Assembly: GCA_934621295.1 (NCBI GenBank) | Contig: CAKTVB010000003.1 | Location: 1-64,000, forward strand | DNA length: 64,000 nt | From: an uncultured Collinsella sp. | GTDB taxonomy: Bacteria; Actinomycetota; Coriobacteriia; Coriobacteriales; Coriobacteriaceae | Direction of reading: 5' to 3' | Part shown: one piece after another, positions 41,594 through 50,517 of the stretch | Position numbering within the stretch: the stretch's first letter is position 1 | How the letters are laid out: every line of letters begins with the position of its first letter | Translations under genes and position numbers: made by a program | Notes under the pieces: model-generated | What the model was told of the DNA's origin: nothing | Seen by the model: only the letters and a program-made list of their open reading frames with translations | The model's database searches: none

Positions 41594-43138
41594 TTAGCTC
41601 TGACGATAATGCGCGAAGAAATCGGCCAGATCTTCCATCGACTCCTTGAGTACCTCCATGCGCGGCAGGTAGACGATACGGAAGTGGTCGGGCTCGCCCC
41701 AGTTAAAGCCGCCACCGCGGGTGATCAAGATCTTCTTCTGATGCAACAGGTCGAGCGCGAACTGCTCGTCATCCGTGATATTGAACTTCTTGACGTCCAT
41801 CTTGGGGAAGATATAGAACGCAGCCTTGGGCTTCACCGCCGTGATACCGTCGATGGCATTGAGCGCCTCGTACACGTAGTTGCGCTGCTCGTACACACGC
41901 CCACCGGGACGAATGTACTCGTTTACAGACTGATAGCCGCCCAACGCCGTTTGGACAATGGACTGCGCGGGCACGTTTGAGCACAGGCGCATGTTGGAGA
42001 GCATGTTGATGCCCAAAATAAAGTCCTTCATGCAGGCCTGGTTGCCAGAAAGCACCATCCAGCCCACGCGGTAGCCGCACACCATGTGCGACTTGGAAAG
42101 GCCGGAATAGGTGACGCACGGCAGATCGGGCGCGAGAGAGGCGATGGAGATGTGCTCGTAGCCATCCATGATCAGACGGTCGTAAATCTCGTCCGCAAAG
42201 ATCATGAGCTGATGCTTGCGGGCAATCTCGACGATGCCCTCCAGGATCTCACGCGAGTAAACCGCGCCCGTGGGATTGTTGGGGTTGATGACGACGATGG
42301 CCTTGGTACGCTCGGTGACCTTCTTCTCCATGTCCTCAAGGTCGGGGTTCCACTCGTTTTGCTCGTCGCAGATGTAGTGCACGGCGTTACCGCCAGCAAG
42401 CGTCACGCAGGCGGTCCACAGCGGGTAGTCGGGCGAGGGAACAAGCACCTCATCGCCGTTCTCGATCAGCGCATGCATGGAAAGCTGGATGAGCTCGGAC
42501 ACGCCGTTGCCCGTATAGATGTGCTTCATGTCCACGTTGGGGATATTGCGCAGCTGCGAATACTGCATGATGGCCTTGCGCGCAGAGAACAGGCCGCGCG
42601 AGTCGGAATAGCCCTCGCAGTCCGCCAGCTGCTGGCGCATGTCAAAGACCACCTCGTCGGGCGCACGGAAACCAAAGGGCGCAGGGTTGCCGATATTGAG
42701 CTTGAGGATGCGCGCGCCATCGTCCTCCATGCGGGCGGCCTCGTCGACCACGGGTCCACGGACGTCGTACAAAACGTTGTCGAGTTTGCTGGATTTCTTA
42801 AACGTGCGCATGGGTGCTCCCCCTGTTGTGTGTGATGCGGAATCGCTACGGATCGGTCGTGCTGAAGGCGCCGGGTTTGAACCCGGCTTGCTAGCTCGCG
42901 CGGCCTCGGGACCCGGTCCATCGCCCGTAGCAAGCCATGTTGCGTCTGCCTCGAGCACGGCAGCAAGCACGTCCATCACGTCGCGACGCGGAATGGTCTT
43001 GCCGCTCACGTATTGGCTCACCTGGCTTTTTCCCAGATGCTTGCCGCGCGTTTGGGCCATGCGGATCACGTCGGCCTGTTTGGCACCGCGCAGCTCCATC
43101 AGCTGTTTTAGGCGTTGTGCAAATGTTGCTTGGGTCAC
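41594..43138 (-). CDS. XRE HTH-class I aminotransferase fusion
   Basis: An in-frame fusion of about 514 residues. Residues 1-75 are a Cro/C1 HTH (FAQRLKQLMELRGAKQADVIRMAQ, LGKSQVSQYVSGKTIPRRDVMDVLAAVLEAD), followed by a 35-residue Pro/Ser/Ala linker. From about 110 it is a complete PLP aminotransferase of the AlaA/YfbQ kind: LDNVLYDVRGPVVDEAARME, LKLNIGNPAPFGFRAPDEV, NPNNPTGAVYS, ADEIYDRL, PLP lysine in SGLSKSHMVCGYRVGW, and FRIVYLP. GTG 43138 follows GGAAGAGG; ATG 43165 or 43159 are alternatives. A strong internal start at 42811 could also release the enzyme alone. Related to GntR/MocR logic but with an XRE head. Confidence 0.9.
   Translation of the reverse strand: MTQATFAQRLKQLMELRGAKQADVIRMAQTRGKHLGKSQVSQYVSGKTIPRRDVMDVLAAVLEADATWLATGDGPGPEAARASKPGSNPAPSARPIRSDSASHTTGGAPMRTFKKSSKLDNVLYDVRGPVVDEAARMEDDGARILKLNIGNPAPFGFRAPDEVVFDMRQQLADCEGYSDSRGLFSARKAIMQYSQLRNIPNVDMKHIYTGNGVSELIQLSMHALIENGDEVLVPSPDYPLWTACVTLAGGNAVHYICDEQNEWNPDLEDMEKKVTERTKAIVVINPNNPTGAVYSREILEGIVEIARKHQLMIFADEIYDRLIMDGYEHISIASLAPDLPCVTYSGLSKSHMVCGYRVGWMVLSGNQACMKDFILGINMLSNMRLCSNVPAQSIVQTALGGYQSVNEYIRPGGRVYEQRNYVYEALNAIDGITAVKPKAAFYIFPKMDVKKFNITDDEQFALDLLHQKKILITRGGGFNWGEPDHFRIVYLPRMEVLKESMEDLADFFAHYRQS
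42809..42823 (-). promoter_or_regulatory. Internal ribosome binding site and ATG within the fusion gene
   Basis: On the reverse strand GGGGGAG (42823-42817) stands five bases before an in-frame ATG (42811-42809) that begins MRTFKKSSKLDNVLYD, where free-standing AlaA-like enzymes begin. It is the best ribosome binding site in the gene. Confidence 0.7.
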
Positions 43139-43168
43139 GAATCCTCTTCCACCGTTCATGTTCATCTC

Positions 43169-43253
43169 AAATTGAACTTTTATATCGCAGAGCAATTCGG
43201 AAGTTCAATTTAGACGGCAGTATACGACTTGCCCGAGGAAAAAAGTTCAATTT
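43169..43253. promoter_or_regulatory. Three AAGTTCAATTT operator-like boxes
   Basis: AAGTTCAATTT occurs at 43201-43211 and 43243-43253, and inverted at 43169-43179. The third lies in a wider dyad AAAGTT...AACTTT (43242-43262). The second overlaps the -35 and the first the start point of the promoter at 43179-43208, as expected for an autorepressor. Confidence 0.7.
43179..43208 (-). promoter_or_regulatory. Promoter of the HTH-aminotransferase gene
   Basis: On the reverse strand TTGAAC (43208-43203) and TATAAA (43184-43179) are spaced by 18 bases, about 40 bases before GTG 43138 and 14 before ATG 43165. No gene lies in 43209-43427. Confidence 0.7.
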
Positions 43254-43427
43254 TGAAACTTTCCTGGCAAACGGCAGTATTTCACAGGGACGACACAGCG
43301 GGGACACTCCGATGCGAGCGAAAACACAGCTCCGGCCATGCACAAGACATCCCCCGCGCTAATCAAAACGCCACGCCGCACAAACGGCAAACACCGCCCC
43401 GCCCACACACGGTCCGCGCTATCTGCG

Positions 43428-44609
43428 CTATCCGCGAGTACGCCTGATAGCAGGAAACAGCCAGGCTACCGTGCAGATAACGCCTACAGCGCCAATACCT
43501 GCGCCCACGTAACCGATACTTGCGATGGCGCCCTGCGACACCACGGCACCGCCAATAGCCGTGCCGCAGCCGATGCCCAAATTGAACAGACCAGAGAAAA
43601 TCGACATGGCAACGGCGCTCGCCGAGGCTTGCGTAAACGAGATGACCTCGGCCTGAAACGCTACGTTGAACGCAGTGGCGCACAGGCCCCAAAGCACACA
43701 GAGGGCAAGCACACTCGCAAGCGAGAACGATGCCGCCTGCATAAGGAGGAGGGACAGCGCAAGCCCACCGATCATGCTGAGCAAAAAGTCAAAGCGATGC
43801 CCGTCAAAAAAGCGCGAAAACGAAACGGACCCAAGCAGGCCCGCAAAGCCAAACACGGTAAGTGCCATGGTGATAACGGCGGCATCGAGATGCGCTACCT
43901 GCTGCAAGAACGGCTCGATATAGCTGTAACCCACGTAATACGAGCAGGACATAAAGATGGTCACGGCATAGAGGGCAAGCAGCACGCGATTGCGCAGAAG
44001 CGAGGGGAGCTGCCCCAGGGTGAAGCGCTCGCCCGCAGGCATGACAGGAAAGACAACTGCCTGATACACGAGAATGCCCGCAGAGACCGCCCCCACAACA
44101 CAAAAAGTCATGCGCCAGCCCACGGCAAGACCAATGGCGCGCCCCAGCGGCAGGCCGAAGATCTGCGCGATAGACGAACCCGTAGCGATCATCGAAAGTG
44201 CCAGCGCACCATGCTCGGTATCGACCAGGCGCGCCGCCATCACCGATGCGATAGACCAAAAGATGGCATGCGCGGCGGCAACCACCAAGCGGGCAAGAAC
44301 CAGGATGGGAAACGTCGGCGCCACGGCAGAGAGAAACTGCCCGCACGCGAACAGCGCGATCACCGCAAGGAGCAGGCGACGCAGATCAAAGCGCGAAGCG
44401 AACACCATAAGCGGCAGCGAGAGCAGCGTGACGCCCCAGGCATACACCGAGATCATCACGCCCGTCGCCGCTTCGCTGATATGAAATGAGGCGGCAATAT
44501 CGGTCAAAAGACCGATGGGCATGAACTCGGAGGTGTTGAAGATAAAGGCAGCGCAAGTCAGACCAATCAATGGAAGCCATTGCCGTATCGTGATTCCTCG
44601 CTGTGCCAC
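43428..44609 (-). CDS. MFS transporter (sugar efflux/SotB-like)
   Basis: A 393-residue major facilitator protein with 12 helices. N-terminus WLPLIGLTCAAFIFNTSEFMPIGLLTDIAASFHISEAATGVMIS is typical of the SotB/YdhP efflux branch (drug/H+ antiporter 12-spanner); motif A-like FASRFDLRRLLLAVIALF follows. It starts with GTG at 44609 after GGAGGAAAACCT. Substrate unknown; family members export arabinose, purine analogues or drugs. No regulator is adjacent on the same strand. Confidence 0.9.
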   Translation of the reverse strand: MAQRGITIRQWLPLIGLTCAAFIFNTSEFMPIGLLTDIAASFHISEAATGVMISVYAWGVTLLSLPLMVFASRFDLRRLLLAVIALFACGQFLSAVAPTFPILVLARLVVAAAHAIFWSIASVMAARLVDTEHGALALSMIATGSSIAQIFGLPLGRAIGLAVGWRMTFCVVGAVSAGILVYQAVVFPVMPAGERFTLGQLPSLLRNRVLLALYAVTIFMSCSYYVGYSYIEPFLQQVAHLDAAVITMALTVFGFAGLLGSVSFSRFFDGHRFDFLLSMIGGLALSLLLMQAASFSLASVLALCVLWGLCATAFNVAFQAEVISFTQASASAVAMSIFSGLFNLGIGCGTAIGGAVVSQGAIASIGYVGAGIGAVGVICTVAWLFPAIRRTRG

Positions 44610-44761
44610 AGGTTTTCCTCCGCCATACCCTCATGGTATCTATCAATGCCTGCGCGATTATACGCGTGCGCTGGCAACGAAGGCCCCTCGCTTGGCATGC
44701 GCCACAAGAAGTTACGATGTCCCCTTGGCACGGGGATTTGAGCCAACTACCATCGACACCC

Positions 44762-44926
44762 TTAGCGCCCCGAGACCCTCCACAGCATCACGATCATACC
44801 CAAGCAGAGCACGGCCATAGCCGCCAGGCAGCACAGCCTGCTAGCCAAGGTCGCGAAGGGATTGCCCGACACCTCCAAAGCATCGTCTGCATACCAGTTG
44901 ATGTCATACGGTCCACGTGCGCTCAT
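44762..44926 (-). CDS. Small membrane protein (54 residues)
   Basis: Unrecognised. The product starts MSARGPYDINWYADDALEVSG, then an amphipathic stretch NPFATLASR and one membrane helix LCCLAAMAVLCLGMIVMLW, ending RVSGR. GAAGGAGGAGCGCC immediately precedes the ATG at 44926, one of the strongest ribosome binding sites in the window, which is why this short frame is called. It stands alone between the MFS gene and the isochorismatase gene, on the opposite strand from the latter. Topology would put the acidic N-terminus and the basic tail on opposite sides. Function unknown; no toxin-antitoxin partner is visible. Confidence 0.75.
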   Translation of the reverse strand: MSARGPYDINWYADDALEVSGNPFATLASRLCCLAAMAVLCLGMIVMLWRVSGR

Positions 44927-45171
44927 GGCGCTCCTCCTTCAAACAAGGTCTTATCTTGGCCTCTATACTCGCGCGCAGGTGCCGCCCATGCCATCGATTT
45001 GCCTTACACGCCGCTTTCCCTTTCGTAAGGTTTGTCAGACGTCATAATTAACCGAGTCCTTTCGCTGCCTGAACTTTTTTGAACATTCGCCGATAGCTGC
45101 TGCCACGCACCGCGACGCCGCAGACGCGGGGTGTACTATTCCAGGTACATCCACGAATGAGGAGGGGCATC

Positions 45172-45717
45172 ATGGGTCAAAGGTATTTGGTTGTCGTAGA
45201 TATGCAGCGCGATTTTGTCGATGGCGCACTGGGAACGCCCGAGGCACAGGCCATCGTGGCAAACGTCGCCGCCAAAGCCCGAGCCTTTGATGGCACCGTC
45301 GTGTTCACCAAGGATACGCACTACAGCGATTACCTCCAAACCCTAGAGGGCAAGAACCTGCCCGTCGAGCATTGCCTGCACGGCACGCCGGGCTGGGAAC
45401 TCATTCCCGAGCTCCAGGCGATACGCGACGAGCGCAACTCCTTCGTCTTTGAGAAAACGACCTTTGGATCGCTCGACCTTGCCATGTGGCTCGCCGAGGA
45501 AAACGTCGCCGAGCCCATCGAATCCATCGAGCTCGTCGGTCTGTGCACCGACATCTGCGTAGTCAGCAACGCGCTTCTCATCAAGGGCTGGATTCCCGAG
45601 GTCCCGCTCAAAGTGGACGCATCGCTTTGCGCCGGCGTCACCCCCGCCAACCACGAGGCGGCACTCACCACCCTGCGCAGCTGCCAGGTGGAGGTCATTA
45701 ACGACCCGGTCCAATAG
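45172..45717 (+). CDS. Isochorismatase-family cysteine hydrolase (nicotinamidase-like)
   Basis: A 181-residue hydrolase. The triad is Asp10 (VVVDMQRDF), Lys95 (FVFEKTTFGS) and Cys129 (GLCTDICVVSNAL), with the typical TKDTHY and HCLHGTPGWEL. The start ATG 45172 follows GAGGAGGGGCATC. The LPVEHCLHGTPGWELIP segment is as in PncA-type nicotinamidases, so conversion of nicotinamide to nicotinate is likely but not certain. Ends at a terminator. Confidence 0.9.
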   Translation: MGQRYLVVVDMQRDFVDGALGTPEAQAIVANVAAKARAFDGTVVFTKDTHYSDYLQTLEGKNLPVEHCLHGTPGWELIPELQAIRDERNSFVFEKTTFGSLDLAMWLAEENVAEPIESIELVGLCTDICVVSNALLIKGWIPEVPLKVDASLCAGVTPANHEAALTTLRSCQVEVINDPVQ

Positions 45718-45748
45718 GCACCCGTTCACTCGCATACGATTCGATACC

Positions 45749-45790
45749 GCCCGCGACGTTTCGCCTAGCGCTGCCGTCGCGGGCGTTGTT
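45749..45790 (+). terminator. Terminator after the isochorismatase gene
   Basis: GCCCGCGACG pairs with CGTCGCGGGC across a 16-base loop, followed by GTTGTTAT. Confidence 0.75.
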
Positions 45791-45849
45791 ATAGTTTGGT
45801 TGCCGAATAACCCGGCAACAAGGACGGTTTTGCAGAGGAAAGCGCATAC

Positions 45850-46833
45850 ATGCAAACGGATAGAGACTCGAAAGATACATCGACCTCAAAAAAGAAGAAT
45901 GCCGGCAAAGAAGGTCGCTCGCATCTTCCCAATCTGGGCGAAGAGTTCGAAAAGCTCCGCCGCCTGCGCCGTATTGCGCTCGTGCGCAACCTGATCACCG
46001 CAAGCTCGGTTTTCCTGTCTGCGCTGCTGCAAGCCTTTACCATTCGCGCCTTCGTGAACCCCGCAAACCTTCTATCCAGCGGCTTTACCGGGCTCGCCAT
46101 TCTCATCGACCGTATCACCTCGCTCGTGGGATTCTCGTTTCCCACCTTCGTGGGCATGCTGGCGCTAAATATCCCCGTTGCGGTGATCTGCTGGAGGTCC
46201 ATCAACCGCCGCTTCGTGCTCTTCTCCATGGCGCAGGTCTTTTTAACCTCATTTTTCCTGCGCACCCTCACCGAGATGCATATCCTGCCGCCCTTCCACA
46301 ACATCTTGCTCGAAGTTGTGTTTGGCGGATTCCTTTACGGTCTTTCCATCGCGCTCGCCCTTAAGGGCGGAGCCTCCACAGCCGGCACCGACTTCATCTC
46401 GCTGATGGTCTCCAACCGCACCGGGCACTCCATCTGGGGGTTGATATTCGCGGGCAACTGCGCTGTCATCTGCATCTTTGGCGCCATGTTCGGTTGGGAC
46501 CTCGCTGCCTACTCGATCATCTTCCAGTTCATCTCGACCAAGACGATCGAGACGTTCTATCACCGCTACGACCGCATGACACTGCAGATCACCACGTCCA
46601 AGCCCCATCAGGTGCTCGAAGCCTATAGCAAGCATTACCGCCATGGCTCATCGTGTATCGAGGCGACAGGCGGCTACAGCGGCAAGCAGTACTGGCTCAT
46701 CTCAACCGTCGTCTCGTCTTATGAGGTGGGCGACATCGTGGCGCTCGTGCGCACCCAAGACGAGCGCGCCGTGATCAATGTTCTGCGCACCGAGGACTTC
46801 TACGGCGGCTTCTACCGCGACCCCATCGGCTAG
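45850..46833 (+). CDS. YitT-family membrane protein (second paralogue)
   Basis: A 327-residue multi-pass protein with a 45-residue charged head, helices from about 55 (LITASSVFLSALLQAFTIRAFVNPANLLSSGFTGLAI), the conserved LALKGGASTAGTDFISLMVSNRTGHSI, and a C-terminal DUF2179 domain (HYRHGSSCIEATGGYSGKQYWLISTVVSSYE, ending GGFYRDPIG). The ATG follows AGAGGAAAGCGC. Same family as the protein at 14305-15300 but clearly diverged, so an old duplication or separate subfamily. Confidence 0.88.
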   Translation: MQTDRDSKDTSTSKKKNAGKEGRSHLPNLGEEFEKLRRLRRIALVRNLITASSVFLSALLQAFTIRAFVNPANLLSSGFTGLAILIDRITSLVGFSFPTFVGMLALNIPVAVICWRSINRRFVLFSMAQVFLTSFFLRTLTEMHILPPFHNILLEVVFGGFLYGLSIALALKGGASTAGTDFISLMVSNRTGHSIWGLIFAGNCAVICIFGAMFGWDLAAYSIIFQFISTKTIETFYHRYDRMTLQITTSKPHQVLEAYSKHYRHGSSCIEATGGYSGKQYWLISTVVSSYEVGDIVALVRTQDERAVINVLRTEDFYGGFYRDPIG

Positions 46834-47047
46834 CGCATAGCGCATCTCGCACCGCGACAAATCTCAGGCAAGTCCCGTCATTTTGAAGCGTTTTCCCAGC
46901 TCATAGCCCTATATCCCTTAATTGCCCAACACATTGGGCCATGTGTCCCACTGGGTTGTACACCTCGGGCCGCAGGGGCATCGTGCAAACCTCCGCGCAC
47001 CCCCATCATCTAAAGCGAAGAGCAACTCAAGATGATTGGAGGCTGCC

Positions 47048-47785
47048 ATGGGCTTCTTTGACAAGATGTTCGAAAAGAAAGAGTGCGCGATCTGCGGTAC
47101 CGAGTTAGGACTTTTGGGAAAGACCAAAATCAACGAAGGCTATCTGTGCAAGGAGTGCGCAGGCAAGCTTTCGCCTTTCTTCCGTGGCCATCGCTCGAGC
47201 ACTGCAGACGACATCCGCGAGCAGCTCGCTTATCGCGAGGCGAACGCGCAGCGCCTGGCTTCCTTCAATCCTACGCGCACGTTTTCGGCTGGTCGCACCA
47301 ACATCATGCTCGATGAAGATGCAAAGCTCCTGATCATCACCTCGGCGACCCGTTGGCGCGACGCCAACCCCGACATCATCGAGTTCACCCAGGTACTGGG
47401 CTGTGATACAGAAATCGAGGAGCATCGCACCGAGCAGTATCGCGAAAACAAGGATGGCGAGCGCGTGAGCTACAATCCCCCGCGCTATGACCTCGATTAC
47501 GACTTCCATGTCACGATCCATGTCAACACGCCGTACTTCACCGAGATCAACCTGCGCGTCAACGACTCGACCATCGAGCAGCGCGGCTCCATCGAGTACC
47601 GCGAGGCAGAGCGCCAAACAAACGAGATCCGCGACGCCCTGACTCAGTTGCGCCAAGAGACCCGCGACAGCGTCGTTGCTGCTCAGGCCCCCAAGACCGC
47701 GGTAACGTGCCCCTTCTGCGGCGCCACCACCATCCCCGATGCCAGCGGCCGTTGCGAATACTGCGGCGGCGCCATCGGCGCATAA
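47048..47785 (+). CDS. DUF4428 zinc-binding protein
   Basis: A 245-residue protein. ATG 47048 follows GGAGGCTGCC. The N-terminus is a DUF4428 zinc domain (Cys13, Cys16 in ECAICGTELGLLGKTKINEGYLCKEC), the middle is a beta-rich domain (FSAGRTNIMLDEDAKLLIIT; VTIHVNTPYFTEINLRVND), and the C-terminus a second zinc ribbon (CPFCGATTIPDASGRCEYCGG). No membrane segment. First gene of a three-gene, same-strand group with other zinc-ribbon proteins; function unknown. Confidence 0.83.
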   Translation: MGFFDKMFEKKECAICGTELGLLGKTKINEGYLCKECAGKLSPFFRGHRSSTADDIREQLAYREANAQRLASFNPTRTFSAGRTNIMLDEDAKLLIITSATRWRDANPDIIEFTQVLGCDTEIEEHRTEQYRENKDGERVSYNPPRYDLDYDFHVTIHVNTPYFTEINLRVNDSTIEQRGSIEYREAERQTNEIRDALTQLRQETRDSVVAAQAPKTAVTCPFCGATTIPDASGRCEYCGGAIGA

Positions 47786-47820
47786 CGGGCGCATAACGCG
47801 ACAACTGGGAAGGACCGATC

Positions 47821-49137
47821 ATGGCAAACGAGAGCGTCAACTATCAATGCCCCGCGTGTGGCGGACCTCTGCATTTTTCGAGCGCAGAGCAAAAGCTGGC
47901 ATGCGATTACTGCGATTCTCGCTTCGAGGTGGCAGAAGTTGAGGCTCTCTATCGTGAACGCCAAGCAAAGGCTGATGCCAAGGCAGACGCGGCGCCCACG
48001 CCGGCGCAGACTGCATCTCCCAGCGAAGCCGAGATGCTCGGTCAAAATGCGGGCTACATTTGTTCCTCCTGCGGCGCCGAGCTGATCTCGGACGGCACCG
48101 TCGCCGTCACCACCTGCCCCTACTGCGGCAACCCCGCCGTAGCGCCCGGGCAGCTCTCGGGATCGTTCTCCCCCGACCTCGTGATTCCGTTCAAACTCGA
48201 GCGCAAAGACGCCCTCTCTGCTCTCCAAGAGCACTACAAAGGCAAGATTTTGCTCCCCAAGAGCTTTATCTCTGGCAATCATATCGACGAGGTCCAGGGT
48301 GTCTACGTGCCGTTTTGGCTTTACGGAGCACATGTGGACGGCGAGGTGCACTTCGATGCCGAAAACCACCGCGTGACCGAGTACTCCGATCGCACCGTCA
48401 CGACCATCAGCCACTATGATGCATATCGCAAGGGAAACATGTCGTTCGAGCGCGTGCCGGTCGATGGTTCGACCAAGATGCCGGATGGTCACATGGACGC
48501 TATCGAACCCTTTGATTACAGCTCGCTGCGCCCGTTCTCGGTAGCGTACATGCCCGGATTTATCGCCAATCGCTACGACGAGGACAGCAGCGTATGCAGG
48601 GACCGCGCCGAAAAGCGCATGGAGGGCAGTTTGATCTCGGCCTTTAGGCAGACCGTCAGCTCCTACAACACCGCGTCCCTCATAAGCCAGAACCTCGATT
48701 ACGACTGGGGGGATGCCGACTACGCGCTCTTCCCCGTTTGGATGCTCTCCACCTCGTGGAACGGCAAGAACTACCTGTTTGCCATGAACGGGCAGACGGG
48801 CCGCATGGTGGGCGAGCTTCCCTGCTCCAAGCCCAAGCTCGCGCTCGCCACGCTGATCTTCTTTATCGTGGCCTTTGTCATCACGCGTTTTGCCTGCCTG
48901 GGATCGAACGCCTTCGACATGGCGTATCTCGACTTTGACCTCGAGGGGATCCTCATCAACATCGTTGTTCCCCTTGTGATTGCAGCTATCGCCGACCTGT
49001 TCTTGGTGGGCCAACTCAAGACCGCGGTCGAAGCGACGAATGCCGATAGCTATTGCGGGCAGTTCGACCTCACAGACGAAAGCGACACCTTCATCCGCAC
49101 CGAGACCCGCGTCGAGATGAAGCAGCAAAAGAAGTAA
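47821..49137 (+). CDS. Zinc-ribbon membrane protein (TFIIB-type ribbon)
   Basis: A 438-residue protein with two N-terminal zinc ribbons (YQCPACGGPLHFSSAEQKLACDYCDS at 8-33; ICSSCGAELISDGTVAVTTCPYCGN at about 80-104), a long soluble domain rich in YxPFWLYG and VPVDGSTKMPDGHMDAIEPFDYS, and two C-terminal helices (LATLIFFIVAFVITRFACLG and ILINIVVPLVIAAIADLFLVG). The ATG follows GGGAAGGACCGATC. Homologues are common in gut Firmicutes and Coriobacteriia beside SPFH genes; no biochemical role is known to me. Confidence 0.82.
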   Translation: MANESVNYQCPACGGPLHFSSAEQKLACDYCDSRFEVAEVEALYRERQAKADAKADAAPTPAQTASPSEAEMLGQNAGYICSSCGAELISDGTVAVTTCPYCGNPAVAPGQLSGSFSPDLVIPFKLERKDALSALQEHYKGKILLPKSFISGNHIDEVQGVYVPFWLYGAHVDGEVHFDAENHRVTEYSDRTVTTISHYDAYRKGNMSFERVPVDGSTKMPDGHMDAIEPFDYSSLRPFSVAYMPGFIANRYDEDSSVCRDRAEKRMEGSLISAFRQTVSSYNTASLISQNLDYDWGDADYALFPVWMLSTSWNGKNYLFAMNGQTGRMVGELPCSKPKLALATLIFFIVAFVITRFACLGSNAFDMAYLDFDLEGILINIVVPLVIAAIADLFLVGQLKTAVEATNADSYCGQFDLTDESDTFIRTETRVEMKQQKK

Positions 49138-49185
49138 ACGACTACCCATCCCGTATACCACCCTCGATAGGAAAGGAAGACTGCT

Positions 49186-50436
49186 ATGGGACTCTTGAAA
49201 GCTGGAATGGGAGCTGCCGGCGGCGTTATGGCCGACCAGTGGAAAGAGTATATCTACTGCGAATCGATGCCCGCTGACGTCTTGGCCTGCAAGGGCTGCA
49301 AGCGCACCGGCGACCGCAGCTCGAACGTCCACGGCGAGGATAACGTCATCTCCAACGGCTCCGTTATCGCCGTCAACGACGGCCAGGGTATGCTCGTGGT
49401 GCAGGACGGCAAGATCATCGAAGTCGCCCTCGAGCCCGGTAAGTTCGTCTTCGATACCGGCAGCGAGCCCAGCGTGTTCTCGGGCAACCTTGGCGACGCC
49501 ATCAAGGACACCTTCGCACGCATCGGCAGCCGCTTTACCTTTGGCGGCGACGCCGGCAAGGACCAGCGCGTCTACTTCATCAACATGAAGGAGATCATCG
49601 GCAACAAGTACGGCACCGCCGCGCCCGTCCCCTTCCGCGTGGTCGACAACAACATCGGCCTCGACGTCGATATCTCCGTGCGCTGCAACGGTGAGTACTC
49701 CTATCGCATCACCAACCCGCTGCTGTTCTACACCAACGTCTGCGGCAACGTGACCGAAGACTACACGCGCGACAAGATTGACAGCCAGCTCAAGTCCGAG
49801 CTGCTCACGGCGCTTCAGCCGGCATTTGCCCGAATCTCCGAGATGGGCATTCGCTACAGTGCCATCCCCGGCCACACCACCGAGGTCGCTCGCGCGCTGA
49901 ACGATGTGCTCTCGGCCGACTGGCGCGACCTGCGCGGCGTGGAGATCGTGAGCTTTGGCGTGAACTCCATCGCGGCTTCGCAAGAAGACGAACAGATGAT
50001 CAAGGACCTGCAGAAGGCAGCGGTCATGCGCGATCCGACCATGGCGGCAGCGAACCTCGCAAGCGCCCAGAGCGACGCTATGCGTGCAGCGGCCTCGAAC
50101 CCCAACGGTGCCATGGCCGGCTTCATGGGCATGGGTATGACAGGCGGCATGGGCGGCATGAACGCGACCCAGCTCTTCGCTGCGGGCCAGGCACAGCAGG
50201 CGGCAGCCCAGCCGCAGCCGATGCCTGTCCAGCAGGCAGCGCCCGCGCCGGCGTCGGCACCTGCCCCCGCAGCCGGCGGTTGGACCTGCAGCTGCGGCGC
50301 CACCAACACGGGCAAGTTCTGCTCCGAATGCGGCAGCCCCGCGCCGGCACCGGCTCCCACCAAGTGGTACTGCCCCAGCTGCGGCACCGAGAACAACGGC
50401 AAGTTCTGCAGCAATTGCGGCAACCCGAGGCCCTAG
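49186..50436 (+). CDS. SPFH domain protein with C-terminal zinc ribbons (YdjI-like)
   Basis: A 416-residue protein. Residues 1-270 are an SPFH/band-7-like domain of the YdjI ('virion core protein') family: MADQWKEYIYCESMPADVLACKG, FVFDTGSEPSVFSG, NVTEDYTRDKIDSQLKSELLTALQPAFARISEMG. Then an Ala/Met/Gly-rich linker and two zinc ribbons (CSCGATNTGKFCSECG; CPSCGTENNGKFCSNCG). No signal or helix. The ATG follows GGAAAGGAAGACTGCT. In Bacillus YdjI acts with the membrane-stress proteins of the ydjFGHI group; a membrane-scaffold role is inferred. Confidence 0.85.
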   Translation: MGLLKAGMGAAGGVMADQWKEYIYCESMPADVLACKGCKRTGDRSSNVHGEDNVISNGSVIAVNDGQGMLVVQDGKIIEVALEPGKFVFDTGSEPSVFSGNLGDAIKDTFARIGSRFTFGGDAGKDQRVYFINMKEIIGNKYGTAAPVPFRVVDNNIGLDVDISVRCNGEYSYRITNPLLFYTNVCGNVTEDYTRDKIDSQLKSELLTALQPAFARISEMGIRYSAIPGHTTEVARALNDVLSADWRDLRGVEIVSFGVNSIAASQEDEQMIKDLQKAAVMRDPTMAAANLASAQSDAMRAAASNPNGAMAGFMGMGMTGGMGGMNATQLFAAGQAQQAAAQPQPMPVQQAAPAPASAPAPAAGGWTCSCGATNTGKFCSECGSPAPAPAPTKWYCPSCGTENNGKFCSNCGNPRP

Positions 50437-50517
50437 CACCCAAACATCGGCAACCTGCGCGGAAGCATACGCCCCGCGCCTTGCATAAACGGGTTTTCCA
50501 ACCGTAAGGAGGACACT

